From assembly GCA_959347315.1 (NCBI GenBank), contig OY365814.1, forward strand, positions 26,993,177-27,057,176: a DNA stretch of 64,000 bases, written 5' to 3'. This document shows positions 1-40,545 of the stretch, piece by piece (the stretch's first letter is position 1; every line of letters begins with the position of its first letter). Below the pieces are notes generated by a model. It was given only the letters and a program-made list of their open reading frames with translations. It was not told the DNA's origin and did no database searches. The DNA is from Bimastos eiseni (taxonomy: Eukaryota > Annelida > Clitellata > Crassiclitellata > Lumbricidae). The translations under genes were made by a program, and so were the position numbers.

Positions 1-490
1 GATCTTCTTGGAATGGTCTTCAGCTCAAATGAGTGCTGTGGCGTATAATTATAGCCTCACTCAAGAAGCATCTTCAGAACTGCGTCAAAATTTACTTAAA
101 TGTCTAGATGACTTATAGATAGTTCTGTATGTAGTGCTTTTTAGGCAGACGACGTAAAAGGCGCTATATTAAGTGTTATACGTATTACAACTCAAAAGCG
201 TTGGCAGGGCTGTGCTAACTAGTGAATGATGGAAGCTTATTACTGGGTGGTGAAGGGCATATAATGTTTATTTTATTTTTACCATATGGGTGTAGATTCA
301 TGGAAACAACAGAGAAGGGAAACTTTAAGAAATCGTTAAAATAGCCACGAGATAAAATGGTGCAGAATTGCTATAGTAAATTTTCTTCTCTTATGTTAAG
401 ACATTGGGAATCAACTTAGTAATTGTAAGCTATTATTATTAGTAACTTGCATCGGTATAACCAGTGTCTAATACCACAGTAATCAGAAGA

Positions 491-521
491 ATATATATAT
501 ATATATACATACATATACATA

Positions 522-597
<76 letters not shown>
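491..597. repeat. TA dinucleotide microsatellite
   Basis: The tract is nearly pure alternating TA, interrupted at about 507-532 and once near 585. The Ile-Tyr-rich open frame on the minus strand is only the translation of this tract. Similar shorter TA tracts occur near 3107-3135, 7733-7771, 27079-27112, 57358-57386 and 61785-61806. Confidence 0.95.
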
Positions 598-598
<1 letters not shown>

Positions 599-719
599 GC
601 TACATATATTTGGCATTGGATCACATAGTCTGTGCTTTACCATGCATACGTGAATGTCGCCAGCCAACTGTGACCATCTCTTTTTGGATGAAGGGTGATA
701 GCAACTCTTTCAGATTTCA

Positions 720-1200
720 CTCAGTGTCTCTTTAATTATCACTTTGGAAGTTGTAGGTAACGACTCGCTGTCTTTTTAATGATTATTGTAGCACCAGGCA
801 ACGACTAATTGTCTCCTCGATTATTCTTTAGCAGTTGGCAACGACTGTTTAATGATCGCTGTTGCTGTAGGAAACGATTCGTTCTCTCTTTTATGATTGC
901 TGGAGCATTAAGCAAACTCGTTGCCTATTGAACAATAGGTGTAATTGTAGGCAACGACGACCCATTGTCTCGATACTGATAGCTGCAGTAGTAATGATTG
1001 CTGAAGTAGTAGACAACGACACTTTGTTTCTATAATGATTGCCTATCATCATCCTATGCAGTGAGCAACGACTCTTGTCTCTTTAATAATGACTGTAGTA
1101 TATACTAGGCAATGACTCGTTGCCTCTTTAGTGATAATTGTAGTAGTAGGCAACGACTTCATGGTTCTGTGATGATTGCTGTTGTAGTAGCCTAAGGCTC
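720..1200. repeat. Degenerate tandem repeat, unit about 55-65 bp
   Basis: The motif GGCAACGACTCGTTGTCTC followed by TTTAATGATTGCTGTAGTAG recurs in imperfect form about eight times. Copies vary in length and several have lost part of the unit. No coding sense is apparent. Confidence 0.75.
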
Positions 1201-1349
1201 TTTCTGTCTGCCAAAGATAGGCTAAATAATGCACTAGGCCTACATGAGTTCTGGAGAAGGGTGTCGTAAAAGTATATTTTCGTCTAGTTGAATTTGTGTG
1301 GCTTTGATGTGTTCTACAGATGACGTCGTACGTTGGCTCGTGTTGCGTT

Positions 1350-1654
1350 CAGAGGTGTAACAAGCGGGGGGCAGAGGGAGGGCACCGGCCACCCCCAGTT
1401 TTGAAACTGGGGGGGGGGGGCAAAGCCCTCCAATTGTAGTGCTCAGTGCCCCTCCCCATGTGCCCCCAAATCGGTTCTTTTTTATGTTTATCCAATGGAT
1501 TTTTAAGAATACTTTTGTTAAGATAATTTGTGCCCCCCATTTTTAAAATTTCTGGGGGTAAAAATTCAAAAAGTGGGAGGGCAAAACAAATTTTTTTTTA
1601 ATATTTTTTAAATTATGCCCCCCCCCCACTTTTGAAAACCTTGTTACACCTCTG
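1350..1654. mobile_element. hAT-type MITE with TIRs and 8-bp target duplication
   Basis: The left end reads CAGAGGTGTAACAAG (1350-1364) and the right end (1640-1654) is its exact reverse complement. CAGAG termini are typical of hAT elements. The flanks are gttgcgtt (1342-1349) and gttgcatt (1655-1662), an 8-bp target duplication with one mismatch, as expected for hAT. The interior is rich in C and G runs and encodes no transposase, so the element is non-autonomous. A second copy without its left end lies at 48139-48403 in the same orientation. Confidence 0.88.
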
Positions 1655-2019
1655 GTTGCATTCGTCCTGAATTCTGGATTTAACTCTGGATAAGAGCACC
1701 AACGGCGGCAGCACAGGTAGTCTAAATAATCTTGCTGGCGTCGGTCTTTTGGAATCGGTTGATCAGGCTAATTGGGCTGCTCAATTGGCATGGTCTCTGA
1801 TTTCGGTATATCGTATGTGGTCGACCGCATCCCAAGATATTCTCGTTCCTGTTGATGGTTTCGTTACTGTTCCTCGCTGACTTCGGCTTCAATAGGAAAT
1901 TTTTGTGCCAGATTCTTTGTGCCAAATCTGTGTTGCGAAGAAAAAAAGGAAAATAATAGCGCACAAGAAAAGTGTCAAACTGTGAAAATCACAGAACTAG
2001 CCTATACATAAAGCTACAT

Positions 2020-2585
2020 TATTACTATAAACTATTAAACAACAGCGAAGTCACCAAAATCTTCGAAATATGCATAAACTTGTTAAAAACTGGTGACCGA
2101 CTCCACGAAAAAATTCGTTCAAGAGAATGAAAGAAATAACCATTACAACATAGGCTATTACGTCATTATACGTCATCGCTTGTCGATGGTGTAAGCATTG
2201 TTATATCATCCTACGTAGTTTTTAAATAAGTTTCCATAGTCGCTGTAATTAAATCGTTCTGTGAATTTATATACCGCCTCTTCCGTGACATACCCAGAGG
2301 TGCTTCTAGTCCAGCAAGAAGATAAAAAGGTATAATTGTAATTGTAAATGAACATTTTTAAAGCGCCGCTCAAATCAGCGGCGCTCCAGATCAAAGTCGG
2401 GGATTAGGTAGTAAACAAGAAGGTCTTCAAGCGCTTCCGAGACTGAACTGTGGAAAGAACTATAAAACTACATTATTACTAGACGATTTTATTACTATTA
2501 TTACTAAACTATTAAGCAGCGGAGAAGTCACCAAAATCATCGAAATATGCATAAAATTGTCAAAATTGTCGACTCCACGAAGAAA
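2020..2585 (+). repeat. Diverged direct duplication, copies about 450 bp apart
   Basis: The segment near 2010-2125 (ACATTATTACTATAAACTAT, then GAAGTCACCAAAATC and CGACTCCACGAA) recurs near 2467-2585 in the same order with substitutions and a small insertion. It looks like an old segmental or transposon-mediated duplication. No element ends were recognised. Confidence 0.7.
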
Positions 2586-2862
2586 TTCTTATAGTTTGAT
2601 GTGCATAAAAATTATAGTAAATGCCGGCGAGTTAAACCGAGGCACGACTGGCAAATCTAGTGGGAGGTCTGAGGCCTGCTATACTGATAGTCCAGTAATT
2701 ATTTACATGAAACGATGGTGTGTCGACCGCGATGACTTGGAGCGAATTATACCAGCCCAATTGTCCACGAGATATTATCTGCGTCTGCGTCTCCAATCGG
2801 GTTCCAGGGATATCGCCTTGCCTATTAGGCCTATGTTGACAACAGACTGTTTGTTTTATTTG

Positions 2863-3069
2863 CCACTGAAATTTGATATTGGGCTTTTTCCAACATTTTT
2901 TGATTAACAGTGCACACATAACTGCAGTTATAATGCAGAGCAATTGTGCGCGAAGGACGTGCTCGAGGTCCCTACACAGTGACTCCTCGTACGATAGTCG
3001 AACCCGCTCACTCAGAGCGCACAGAGCGGTAACGGGCCAACCGCTCTAACCAATCAGCCACCGTGCCAT
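2863..3069 (-). mobile_element. tRNA-derived SINE copy 1
   Basis: Read on the minus strand, the head starts with a GGCACGGTGGC-type A box, continues with GGTTAGAGCGG, and has a B-box-like GGTTCGACTATC about 60 bases later. A body containing GTAGGGACCTCGAGCACGTC and a 3' part ending in gatatcaaattt follow. It belongs to the same family as 18411-18630, 28810-29015, 39360-39565 and 57637-57845. Confidence 0.85.
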
Positions 3070-6000
3070 ACGATGAGGCGAAGAGTAACTCGCCAATATA
3101 TGTAATATATATATTTATATTATATATATATATAATGTCAACTGCACTTTGACCTACTACTGCTGACTAATATCTCGTGGAAAGGGTAGGCCCGGCTGGC
3201 GGGATCGTTGGGTCTCTTAGGGTTCTTCTTTTTTCCCCTTAGAATACTATGTTATTGCTAAAATGTTCTGTTGCACAGCTTTTTCGTCTTTCTACTTGTA
3301 ATGTAATAACTGTGTTCAACACTAACGGGATCAATAAAACATATAAACATATTTGATTTGTGGCAGAAGTTTCCCACGTGATATTCGTTGCAAACTTGCA
3401 TTAGCCTTCTGTATGCGTCGAAATGCATAGAAGGCTATCTATACATTTTGGCATGCATGATCTAGCAGTGACTTCCCACTTTGAATAGTACCACGTTTGC
3501 ATGATTATGACTGCATCGTCACCAACAAATGATCATTGCAACATTGATACTTACAAAAAATCTTGATGATAGGGAGGACTGACAGTGGCCACTCTCCTAT
3601 CCCATCCCATCATATCCAATCTGCCTCCCATGGCCTCTAATTCTATCGTAGTAAAGTGCTATTGAATTGGTAATTTGAAGAATCAACACTTTGGACAAAT
3701 AATAACTTATTGGTCGTGAATCTTTCGTTCGTGAGCCATATATCTAGGTGCCATCAAGGAACAACGATAGGGGCCATCATCCTACTGTCTCTTGCTATCT
3801 GATCCAAACAAGTTGATTATAACACACAATAATAATAGCAATAATAATAATCTTTGTATAATTTCAAACTGATGAAACATACTATTATAAAAAGCAGAGT
3901 ACGAACAAATGATGACAAGTTCTTACAGGAGTCGAATTTAACTGTCAGCAGCCGTGCAAGGCTCCATTACACATAATAGGCAAAGTGAGTGATTAGTTTG
4001 CTTTGTGGAACCAACAAACGATCTCTCAACTGTATTCAAGTTTTATCCCAAATGACAACAGAAGTACAAACATCCAGTGAACACAAAATTTAAATAATTT
4101 CACCTTGAAACTCAACTACAGCCATGGACTGTGGCACCTGTACAAATATTCAGTGCTTTTTTTTCTAGGAAAATAACCGCCTGAACGCATCCGTTGGCCC
4201 TATATATTGTCGAAAGAAATGATGCCAAAATTAGCCACCAAATAAAATTAATTTGCTAGGACACAATGATCACAGTCTTACTTATTCATTTTATAATACA
4301 AAAAATTTAAATTGTAAAGTTTTATATTAAATTCCAGAGTTTTTGTGCAATTATCATTTTTATTATTTATTATTTGGAAAAAACGTGCCGGAACACCGTT
4401 TCGGCACGTTCCAACAGAAAAAAAGCACTGCAAATATCCATCTTCCACTTGAGCCCTTCGTCATTCAACACAAATGCAAGACAGATTAGTGTGCCGAAGT
4501 TTACCATTAGTCTAGTATATGCACGTATCAATTTATGTAGTAAAATATATACACAGTGCATTTTTAGAAGACAACAAAACCAAAACATGCAGATGCATAC
4601 AGCAGTAACTCAATGAAATGTAGTGGATATTGCTCTACACTGCAGTACTTACATTTTCATGTAGGCACCGCATTATGTACTGAAGTGTTCTTCAGATGTC
4701 ATTTCAAATGCATTCCAACTCAAAAATGTATTTGAAGTTAGAAAAGTCACATTTCATAGAATCTGTTGCATATAATGTGGCAATGTTCATAGTGTTCGAC
4801 TCTGCACACCAGTAACATGTGGCAACATCATCATAATGATTTTGCGATCGTAACGTAATAATTGCTATAACCACATCCGAAGAGAACGAAAAATTGCAAG
4901 CGATATGTGTTGGCTTGTAAAACTTAAATAAACTTCTGCTTCAGCGTTCAAGTTTGATTTGTTCCTTAAATTCTTTTGTTTCAGTAATACTTTGTTGCAA
5001 ACACCAAATATATTATTCACATTTACACGAAACAATGCTTAATAAACTCAATGTTTCCAAATGTACATGTTAAGCACAACAGATTAATAGGAGAAATCTG
5101 AAGAAAAAAACTTCTCAAAAGTAAACATAAATTTTAGCAGACCAATGGCCTTTAAAAGCAGAATTTTTAACTCCATTACACGTAGCACCATTAGTCGCTG
5201 CCACGCATTGTGTACCAGAGAATATTAATTTTTCTATCTGTCACTACAATTAATTCCTTTCTCATCTGTAAAAAAATTGGGGTTAACAGTTTCAGTGCAG
5301 TAATAAAATAATAATAACAATTATCCTCATCATCGTCATCATACCAAATCACCATCATCATCAAAATCACGAAATTAACTTCAAGATCCGACAACAGAAA
5401 TAATTAATGCATATTTTTATTAACCGAACTTTGCCAGAAATTGACTAAGTAGTTCTGGCCGTTTCAAAGTCTTTTCACTTTCCATAGATAGTTTTCACAT
5501 CTGATGGATCACATCAACTTTCAGAAACAAACCACTAATAATAAATATTACCACTTTCTGCCGGATGTGCTGAAGTGTGATCAAAGGAAATGTTTTTACA
5601 TGTGCCTTGTGAACCTGTTTGAACTCAAACCCTACCCTTTGATCATATTTCACCAAAACTAGTAATAACTGGACGGTTGTCTGTTTTATTGAATGCTGAT
5701 AATATGTATTGTCTGCATACATGGTCTAATTCTATCTAGAATTGAACTGCTGATGCTTAAATCAAATATGCTCTGATTCAAAACATTAAATGCATACATT
5801 CACACAATAAAATACTGGTATTTACAATTTGATTATCAAAACTCAACAGTGATAATCACACGTACAAGTTAACTTACAATCTGTAGCCAAAATAATCACG
5901 GAAAGAAACAACAAACAGCTAAACCTTCAAGACACATTTGCCACAGTAAGACACCATATAATTTGTTCTTATATAATACAGAACATTTAAAAAATGTAAT

Positions 6001-7287
6001 TTATTTCATACTTGCCATAACTGACTGCTTTTTCATCTTATATCAGAACTAGCTTTTCAGCCGAGCATCGCTTGGGATTGAATTTTGAACTCAGAGGGTG
6101 CGCTGCATCATCGGCCCTGATATTTGTAATTGTGTAGGAGTACCTGACCTCGAGTGTTTCATTTGGCATACGCTCTGAGTGAGGCCGTGGTTTTCTAACA
6201 AACACACTTGATTTGCATAATAAAATTAGAAAAGTCTACATATGATGCGAACGCTAATGGTGGTTGTTATTATATTGAATGTCAGTGAATTTTTTAATTT
6301 GAAAGTAAAAATGTTAAAATATTGAAAAGAATAAATTGAGTGCTGAAAATAGTCACTTTGAACTAGAAATTTGCAGAGGAACGTTTTGTAAAATGTACAT
6401 ATCGCCAGAGCGTTCTGTCCATGAGCCTTTCTTTGATAGAAATAAACATTTTCCAATTTATAGTATAGATCAAATCCTTTACATCTTACAACTTCATTGC
6501 ACCATCCGTCAAAGTACCACATCTAAATTGACATTGTGCACATTCAAAGATCGCTAGAGTGATTAGTCTAACAAAAAGCAACCAGTTTAAGTGCAACAAT
6601 GAGGCATACTTGCATTGCCCCAACTCCATCTCTCCATCATACTGCTACTCAACAACCCCATTAGAGCTCTCAACATCATAATGTACTATGGACACTTTTT
6701 TATGCAAACCTTAGCAGATATTGGCATGGATTGAACAGTTACGCTTCTGCTTTTAGCAGCTAACCAACAACAGCCTCCTAAATCAGTCTCATCTTTATAA
6801 CATAACGAATATACAGAGATAACAACTACAGGTTATTTTGTTCTTATAGCAAATACGAAACTTTGGCATATATCACATTTTCTACAGCATTAATTTAATA
6901 CTACTTATCACCCATGCATGGCTCAACACATAAATAAGTTACGATGGCTTCTAGAAATTCACCACCAACTAGAAAAATCCAGGCAAAAATCCATCAACAA
7001 CAACACACCATGGCTGTCGTGACAGACAACATCGATATTCTGTCAACCTAGACACCCCACCAGCCCCGCTAAAGACACTAAGTAAAAATGCAAGACCACT
7101 CAAGTTCACAAACCACTGGAATGATCAGTGAGAACGTCACAGCCAAAGACAACAGCAAACCACACATATTACGCAACGTCATCCCTCTTTTCACAGTCCA
7201 ACCGAACGGATGTGGTTGCTTGAGACCCAATTAAAGGAATGCACTTAAGAGCAATCATCGAGGACTCGCATGACAGACCCGTCGGTC

Positions 7288-25173
<17,886 letters not shown>

Positions 25174-27075
25174 CGTTTCTGACCCGATCGGTTTCGATTG
25201 TTACTCCCTGCGATACACTGACGCCTTTTACATCGACTGTTGTGTCGTGCTAGTCCAGATGTTCGATTCCTATAAAAAAACATAATTGTTCTATAATACT
25301 GAGGAGCATTGTAATGCAATGTAAGTGAACATTTATACTACATCTCTTCAAGATATCTACTCAAGAGGCGCTCTCTGTTACGGATGCATTGTTTCAAATT
25401 TTCAGCGTTACACAGTTCCAGAAAGATGTATGGAACCTTAGCATCACAATTCCTCATAAGCTTTCTGGGGTATTTTGAACACAACAGAGACAGCTGGATA
25501 CTTATCGTCATTATTCACAGACATTCACTCATTCATTACCAAGATTTTTATATACAGCACTTTCTGGGGCACTACTATGCAGTAACACTCCTGACCCCAG
25601 CATGGCTGAAAGAACAGTTTTAAGGTGAGTATAACAGAGATATGTAGCTCAACAACAAATAAACAAAATTCAAATAATGCACACGAATTCTAACTTTAAA
25701 CACGATTTATCATAAAGTCAACCTTGCCAGTAGCATTTCTGTTTAACAATTTACCATTTCAAAAAATACTAAACATAATAGTAATTTCACATTGATATTA
25801 ACTACAAACCCTCACCCCGTTACCTCCGGTTAAGCCCGCATGTTTAATGGTGATACAAAATAAACTAGAGTATTAAATTAAATGTACAGTAGTTTAAACA
25901 GTAACTTTGCGAATGGAAGATGAACCACTACATCGTCATAACCACACTCCAACATGATCTTGACTATCTTACCGTTTATCGCATACTTATACATTTTAAC
26001 AAAGACGCTGCCTTGTTAAAAATGAAAATCCATCATCAAACGCGTCGTTTCTGACAATGCGACCGTGTGGCAGTAGCATATACCGAGGCTGTTGTTATCA
26101 CATGACCTTGCGAGTCACCGGCTAAAGTTGCAAGCTAACTGGTTTGGGGAAAAGGGTCGGTTTACAATTAGCCCACTAGGCCGACGCCTCCAGCCCCTGC
26201 GGCTGGGCAGTCACGACATCACGCCCTTTCAGTTAACAGCGTCATTCAATGACGGAGAGACCTATAAGCTCGGGGTGGGCACTGCACGAAGATTCTGACG
26301 ATTATCATTTTTAGTGCAAAATCAGAAAATTTACCACTGCTATCGGCGTTTCATTATGTTACGAGTTGGCGAAATTTCTGACCACAGTTAAATTGTAAAC
26401 ATTCCACCGATTCTGTCAAAAATGGCAGAGGTCTATAAATAGAACATTCTTAGGGGTAAACAACACGAAGCTGGGTGTGACCATGTGGCGCTTGCATATT
26501 ACACGCAGACAACGGTGCTAACATGATATGCAGCTAGGAGATAAAATATATTATACTAATTCAACAAAATACTGTAGTTTATATAACATCTAAAGGTTTC
26601 TGTGGCATTATCCACAGCCTAACCTTTTTACCTTACCCAACGCTGTGCGTTTATCTTATAAAATCGTCTCACGGTTTCATTGTTGTCGCGCTGCTCAATT
26701 TCGTTGACCCGTCACTCCGTCAGATTGCTCGCAAGCATTGAGAAATAATTGAAGTACAAAATAGGCTACTTCGACGGTCGTAATTAAGCAAGGATGCAAG
26801 GACCCAAAGGATTAAAGCCGAATTGCTAGGCAGCGGTCTTCCTGAGAATCAGATAGGTAGGCTTTGAGTGAACACTAGTGGAGTCTGTTTTAAAATAGAA
26901 TACATAATTATGTGGACTGCCGGATGCAGCAGTCACGTATGTGAAATTGCGCAGGAGCTCGAGATCGAGGTTGAAAATGTGCAACGAGGAGAGATGTGGA
27001 TCAAAAGAAATACCAAGATTGTTTACAGATCTAGGTATCGGATGCAACTGTAAGAGATCAAATGAAACATATGTG

Positions 27076-27114
<39 letters not shown>

Positions 27115-27283
27115 CACGGTATTATAACGTAGCCTAGGCGTATACATTCATATCTACAATATGTACGTTCCTAGAGCTGACCTTCTGTTCTACCACGGAT
27201 TAATCTTTGGACAACTCCTCTGATTTGATGCAGCGCAAGTATATATGCTGCGCTTAATAATACGCAATCATAGAAATCGTAAT

Positions 27284-27353
27284 CTCCAAATTTCTATAGC
27301 GTCACTTGAAAGTCAAGCGATTGACTTTCAAGTGACGCTATAGAAATGTGGAG
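27284..27353. repeat. 70-bp near-perfect palindrome, 33-bp arms
   Basis: The arms 27284-27316 and 27321-27353 are inverted copies with a 4-base spacer GCGA and a single mismatch (27289 against 27348). Each arm contains CTATAGCGTCACTTGAAAGT or its complement, including a CGTCA half-CRE. It is about 590 bp upstream of the HSPA9 ATG. The loop is too short for a typical microRNA precursor. Confidence 0.97.
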
Positions 27354-27476
27354 GCTTATTGAACAATTCTGAGTGACAGAATTGGTCAAGATCCATGCAG
27401 TGTGTAGTAACCGTATCGACTGGGTTCATCACTCTGCTGTCCAATTTTTAGCTGTTGTCCGTCTCATTGGGCACTT

Positions 27477-27486
27477 CGATGATGAA

Positions 27487-27524
<38 letters not shown>

Positions 27525-27604
27525 GGATGATGATGACGATGACGATGATGGCGATGACGATGATGGCGATGACGATGACGATGATGGCGATGACGATGAC
27601 GACG

Positions 27605-27635
<31 letters not shown>

Positions 27636-27650
27636 TGATGATGATGATAT
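27477..27650. repeat. GAT/GAC trinucleotide array
   Basis: An imperfect (GAT)n(GAC)n array with GGC interruptions runs over about 170 bases. All frames are open and yield runs of Asp, Met/Thr or Ile/Val, which explains the long open frames here. It is an unlikely exon, because nothing non-repetitive flanks it and there is no known domain. A shorter GAT array is at 48638-48662. Confidence 0.93.
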
Positions 27651-27814
27651 TCTTCTTCACTCTATCGCAACTCAGAGGACGTCTGTTTTTTTTATCGCTT
27701 CTTCAAGTCATTTTGAGATTGTGCAATCTTTGATTATTCATATCTGGTCTTCCCACAACACGTTGCTGACGGTCCAATAAAGTACGGACTTAATTATTCA
27801 ATGCAATATACATC

Positions 27815-27833
27815 ATTGGCGGATGCTGATTGG
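27815..27833 (+). promoter_or_regulatory. Paired inverted CCAAT boxes upstream of HSPA9
   Basis: Two ATTGG pentamers (27815-27819 and 27829-27833), the second inside GCTGATTGGC, lie 14 bp apart and about 110-130 bp before the HSPA9 ATG. This is a common NF-Y arrangement in TATA-less housekeeping promoters. No TATA box is evident. Assignment as promoter elements is inference from position and sequence. Confidence 0.45.
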
Positions 27834-27941
27834 CGCTATCTGGCGACTGCAGTCGACTTGACCTCGATCGGCGTTTTACGTAAATCGCATGTTTGGAATT
27901 TGCTGGAAACTTTTTTGTGATTTTTAACTGCAATTTAAAAC

Positions 27942-39988
<12,047 letters not shown>

Positions 39989-40044
39989 ACAGGAAGGTGT
40001 CTGTTACTTGCGCACTGTAAACATTTCGCTTAGAAGACTAACGA

Positions 40045-40050
40045 AATAAA
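40045..40050 (+). terminator. AATAAA polyadenylation signal of HSPA9
   Basis: AATAAA lies 57 bases after the HSPA9 stop, within ACGAAATAAACAAAAG. It is the first canonical signal downstream. A short 3' UTR of about 80 bases is implied if it is used; other sites further down cannot be excluded. Confidence 0.55.
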
Positions 40051-40431
40051 CAAAAGACGAGAATCGTAAATGGAAAGGCAGGACTGCCACAAGTTTATCA
40101 ATGGCATCGTCGATTGTGTAACATTTCCAAAAGAATTTTTTCAATTTAAGCCATCGTACTCTATAACTGAAAATTCGAATTATGTTTATAACTATCGACT
40201 CGAAAGTTTTATTTGCATTTTATGATGGAGGGTTTTTGTAAGTAAACAAATATGCAATATCGAGTTTATCTTATTCGTTATTGATATTATGTCGACCAGC
40301 GTAACTTTATAATTCTATTCACAGAACTGCCTATTGTCTGTTTGTTGGAGTTGGTGGTTTGGCCAATAATTCTGCAGAAATTATTCCAATTTATTTTGCT
40401 CTGGAAAGGCAATTGACAATACCTGTGTGTC

Positions 40432-40545
40432 CCTAGCCAACGAGTACTTTGACTGTATGCTGTTGGTGGGAGGTTGATATGGCAAGGCAGAGGACTGTCC
40501 ATTCACCCTCATATGCCAAGGCTAAGAAAATGAAGATGCCAACAC
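40432..40545 (+). repeat. Dispersed repeat family R2, copy 2
   Basis: It shares the order AGCCAACGAGTAC, GGGAGGTTGATATGGCAAGG and AAAATGAAGATGCCAACA with 20274-20420. Confidence 0.55.

Larger units (their letters stand above)
1..7287. other. 3' flank of CCDC186 and intergenic DNA
   Basis: I see no convincing exon on either strand. The short open frames here have no recognisable domains, and the longest (2557-2907) runs into a SINE. The stretch holds a TA microsatellite, a degenerate repeat field (720-1200), a hAT-type MITE (1350-1654), a diverged duplication (2020-2585) and a SINE (2863-3069). Sequence just below 7288 should be 3' UTR of CCDC186, but I could not fix a polyadenylation site. 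The segment 3940-3965 shares a 19-base word with 44332-44350, which suggests another dispersed repeat. Confidence 0.6.
25270..27941. other. Head-to-head region between CCDC186 and HSPA9
   Basis: The two genes point away from each other here, so both promoters and at least one non-coding CCDC186 exon must lie in or next to this 2.7 kb. I see a TA tract (27079-27112), a 70-bp palindrome (27284-27353), a GAT/GAC trinucleotide array (27477-27650) and a CCAAT pair close to HSPA9. A more G/C-rich stretch near 26100-26290 is open for 68 codons on the plus strand but has no recognisable domain. The segment 25510-25635 resembles 42310-42410 (attcattca and gcactttctgg/cagcatggctgaaa words), another dispersed repeat. 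Confidence 0.7.

Noticed and set aside
2557..2943. Overlapping open frames on both strands, about 110 codons
   Set aside because: They overlap the SINE at 2863 and a repeat duplication, and have no recognisable homology or splice context.
27284..27353. MicroRNA precursor hairpin
   Set aside because: The loop is four bases and the stem almost perfect, which is unlike animal microRNA precursors.
27373..27780. Plus-strand open frame of 135 codons with long Asp runs
   Set aside because: It is the translation of a GAT/GAC microsatellite, open in all frames, with no conserved flanking domain.
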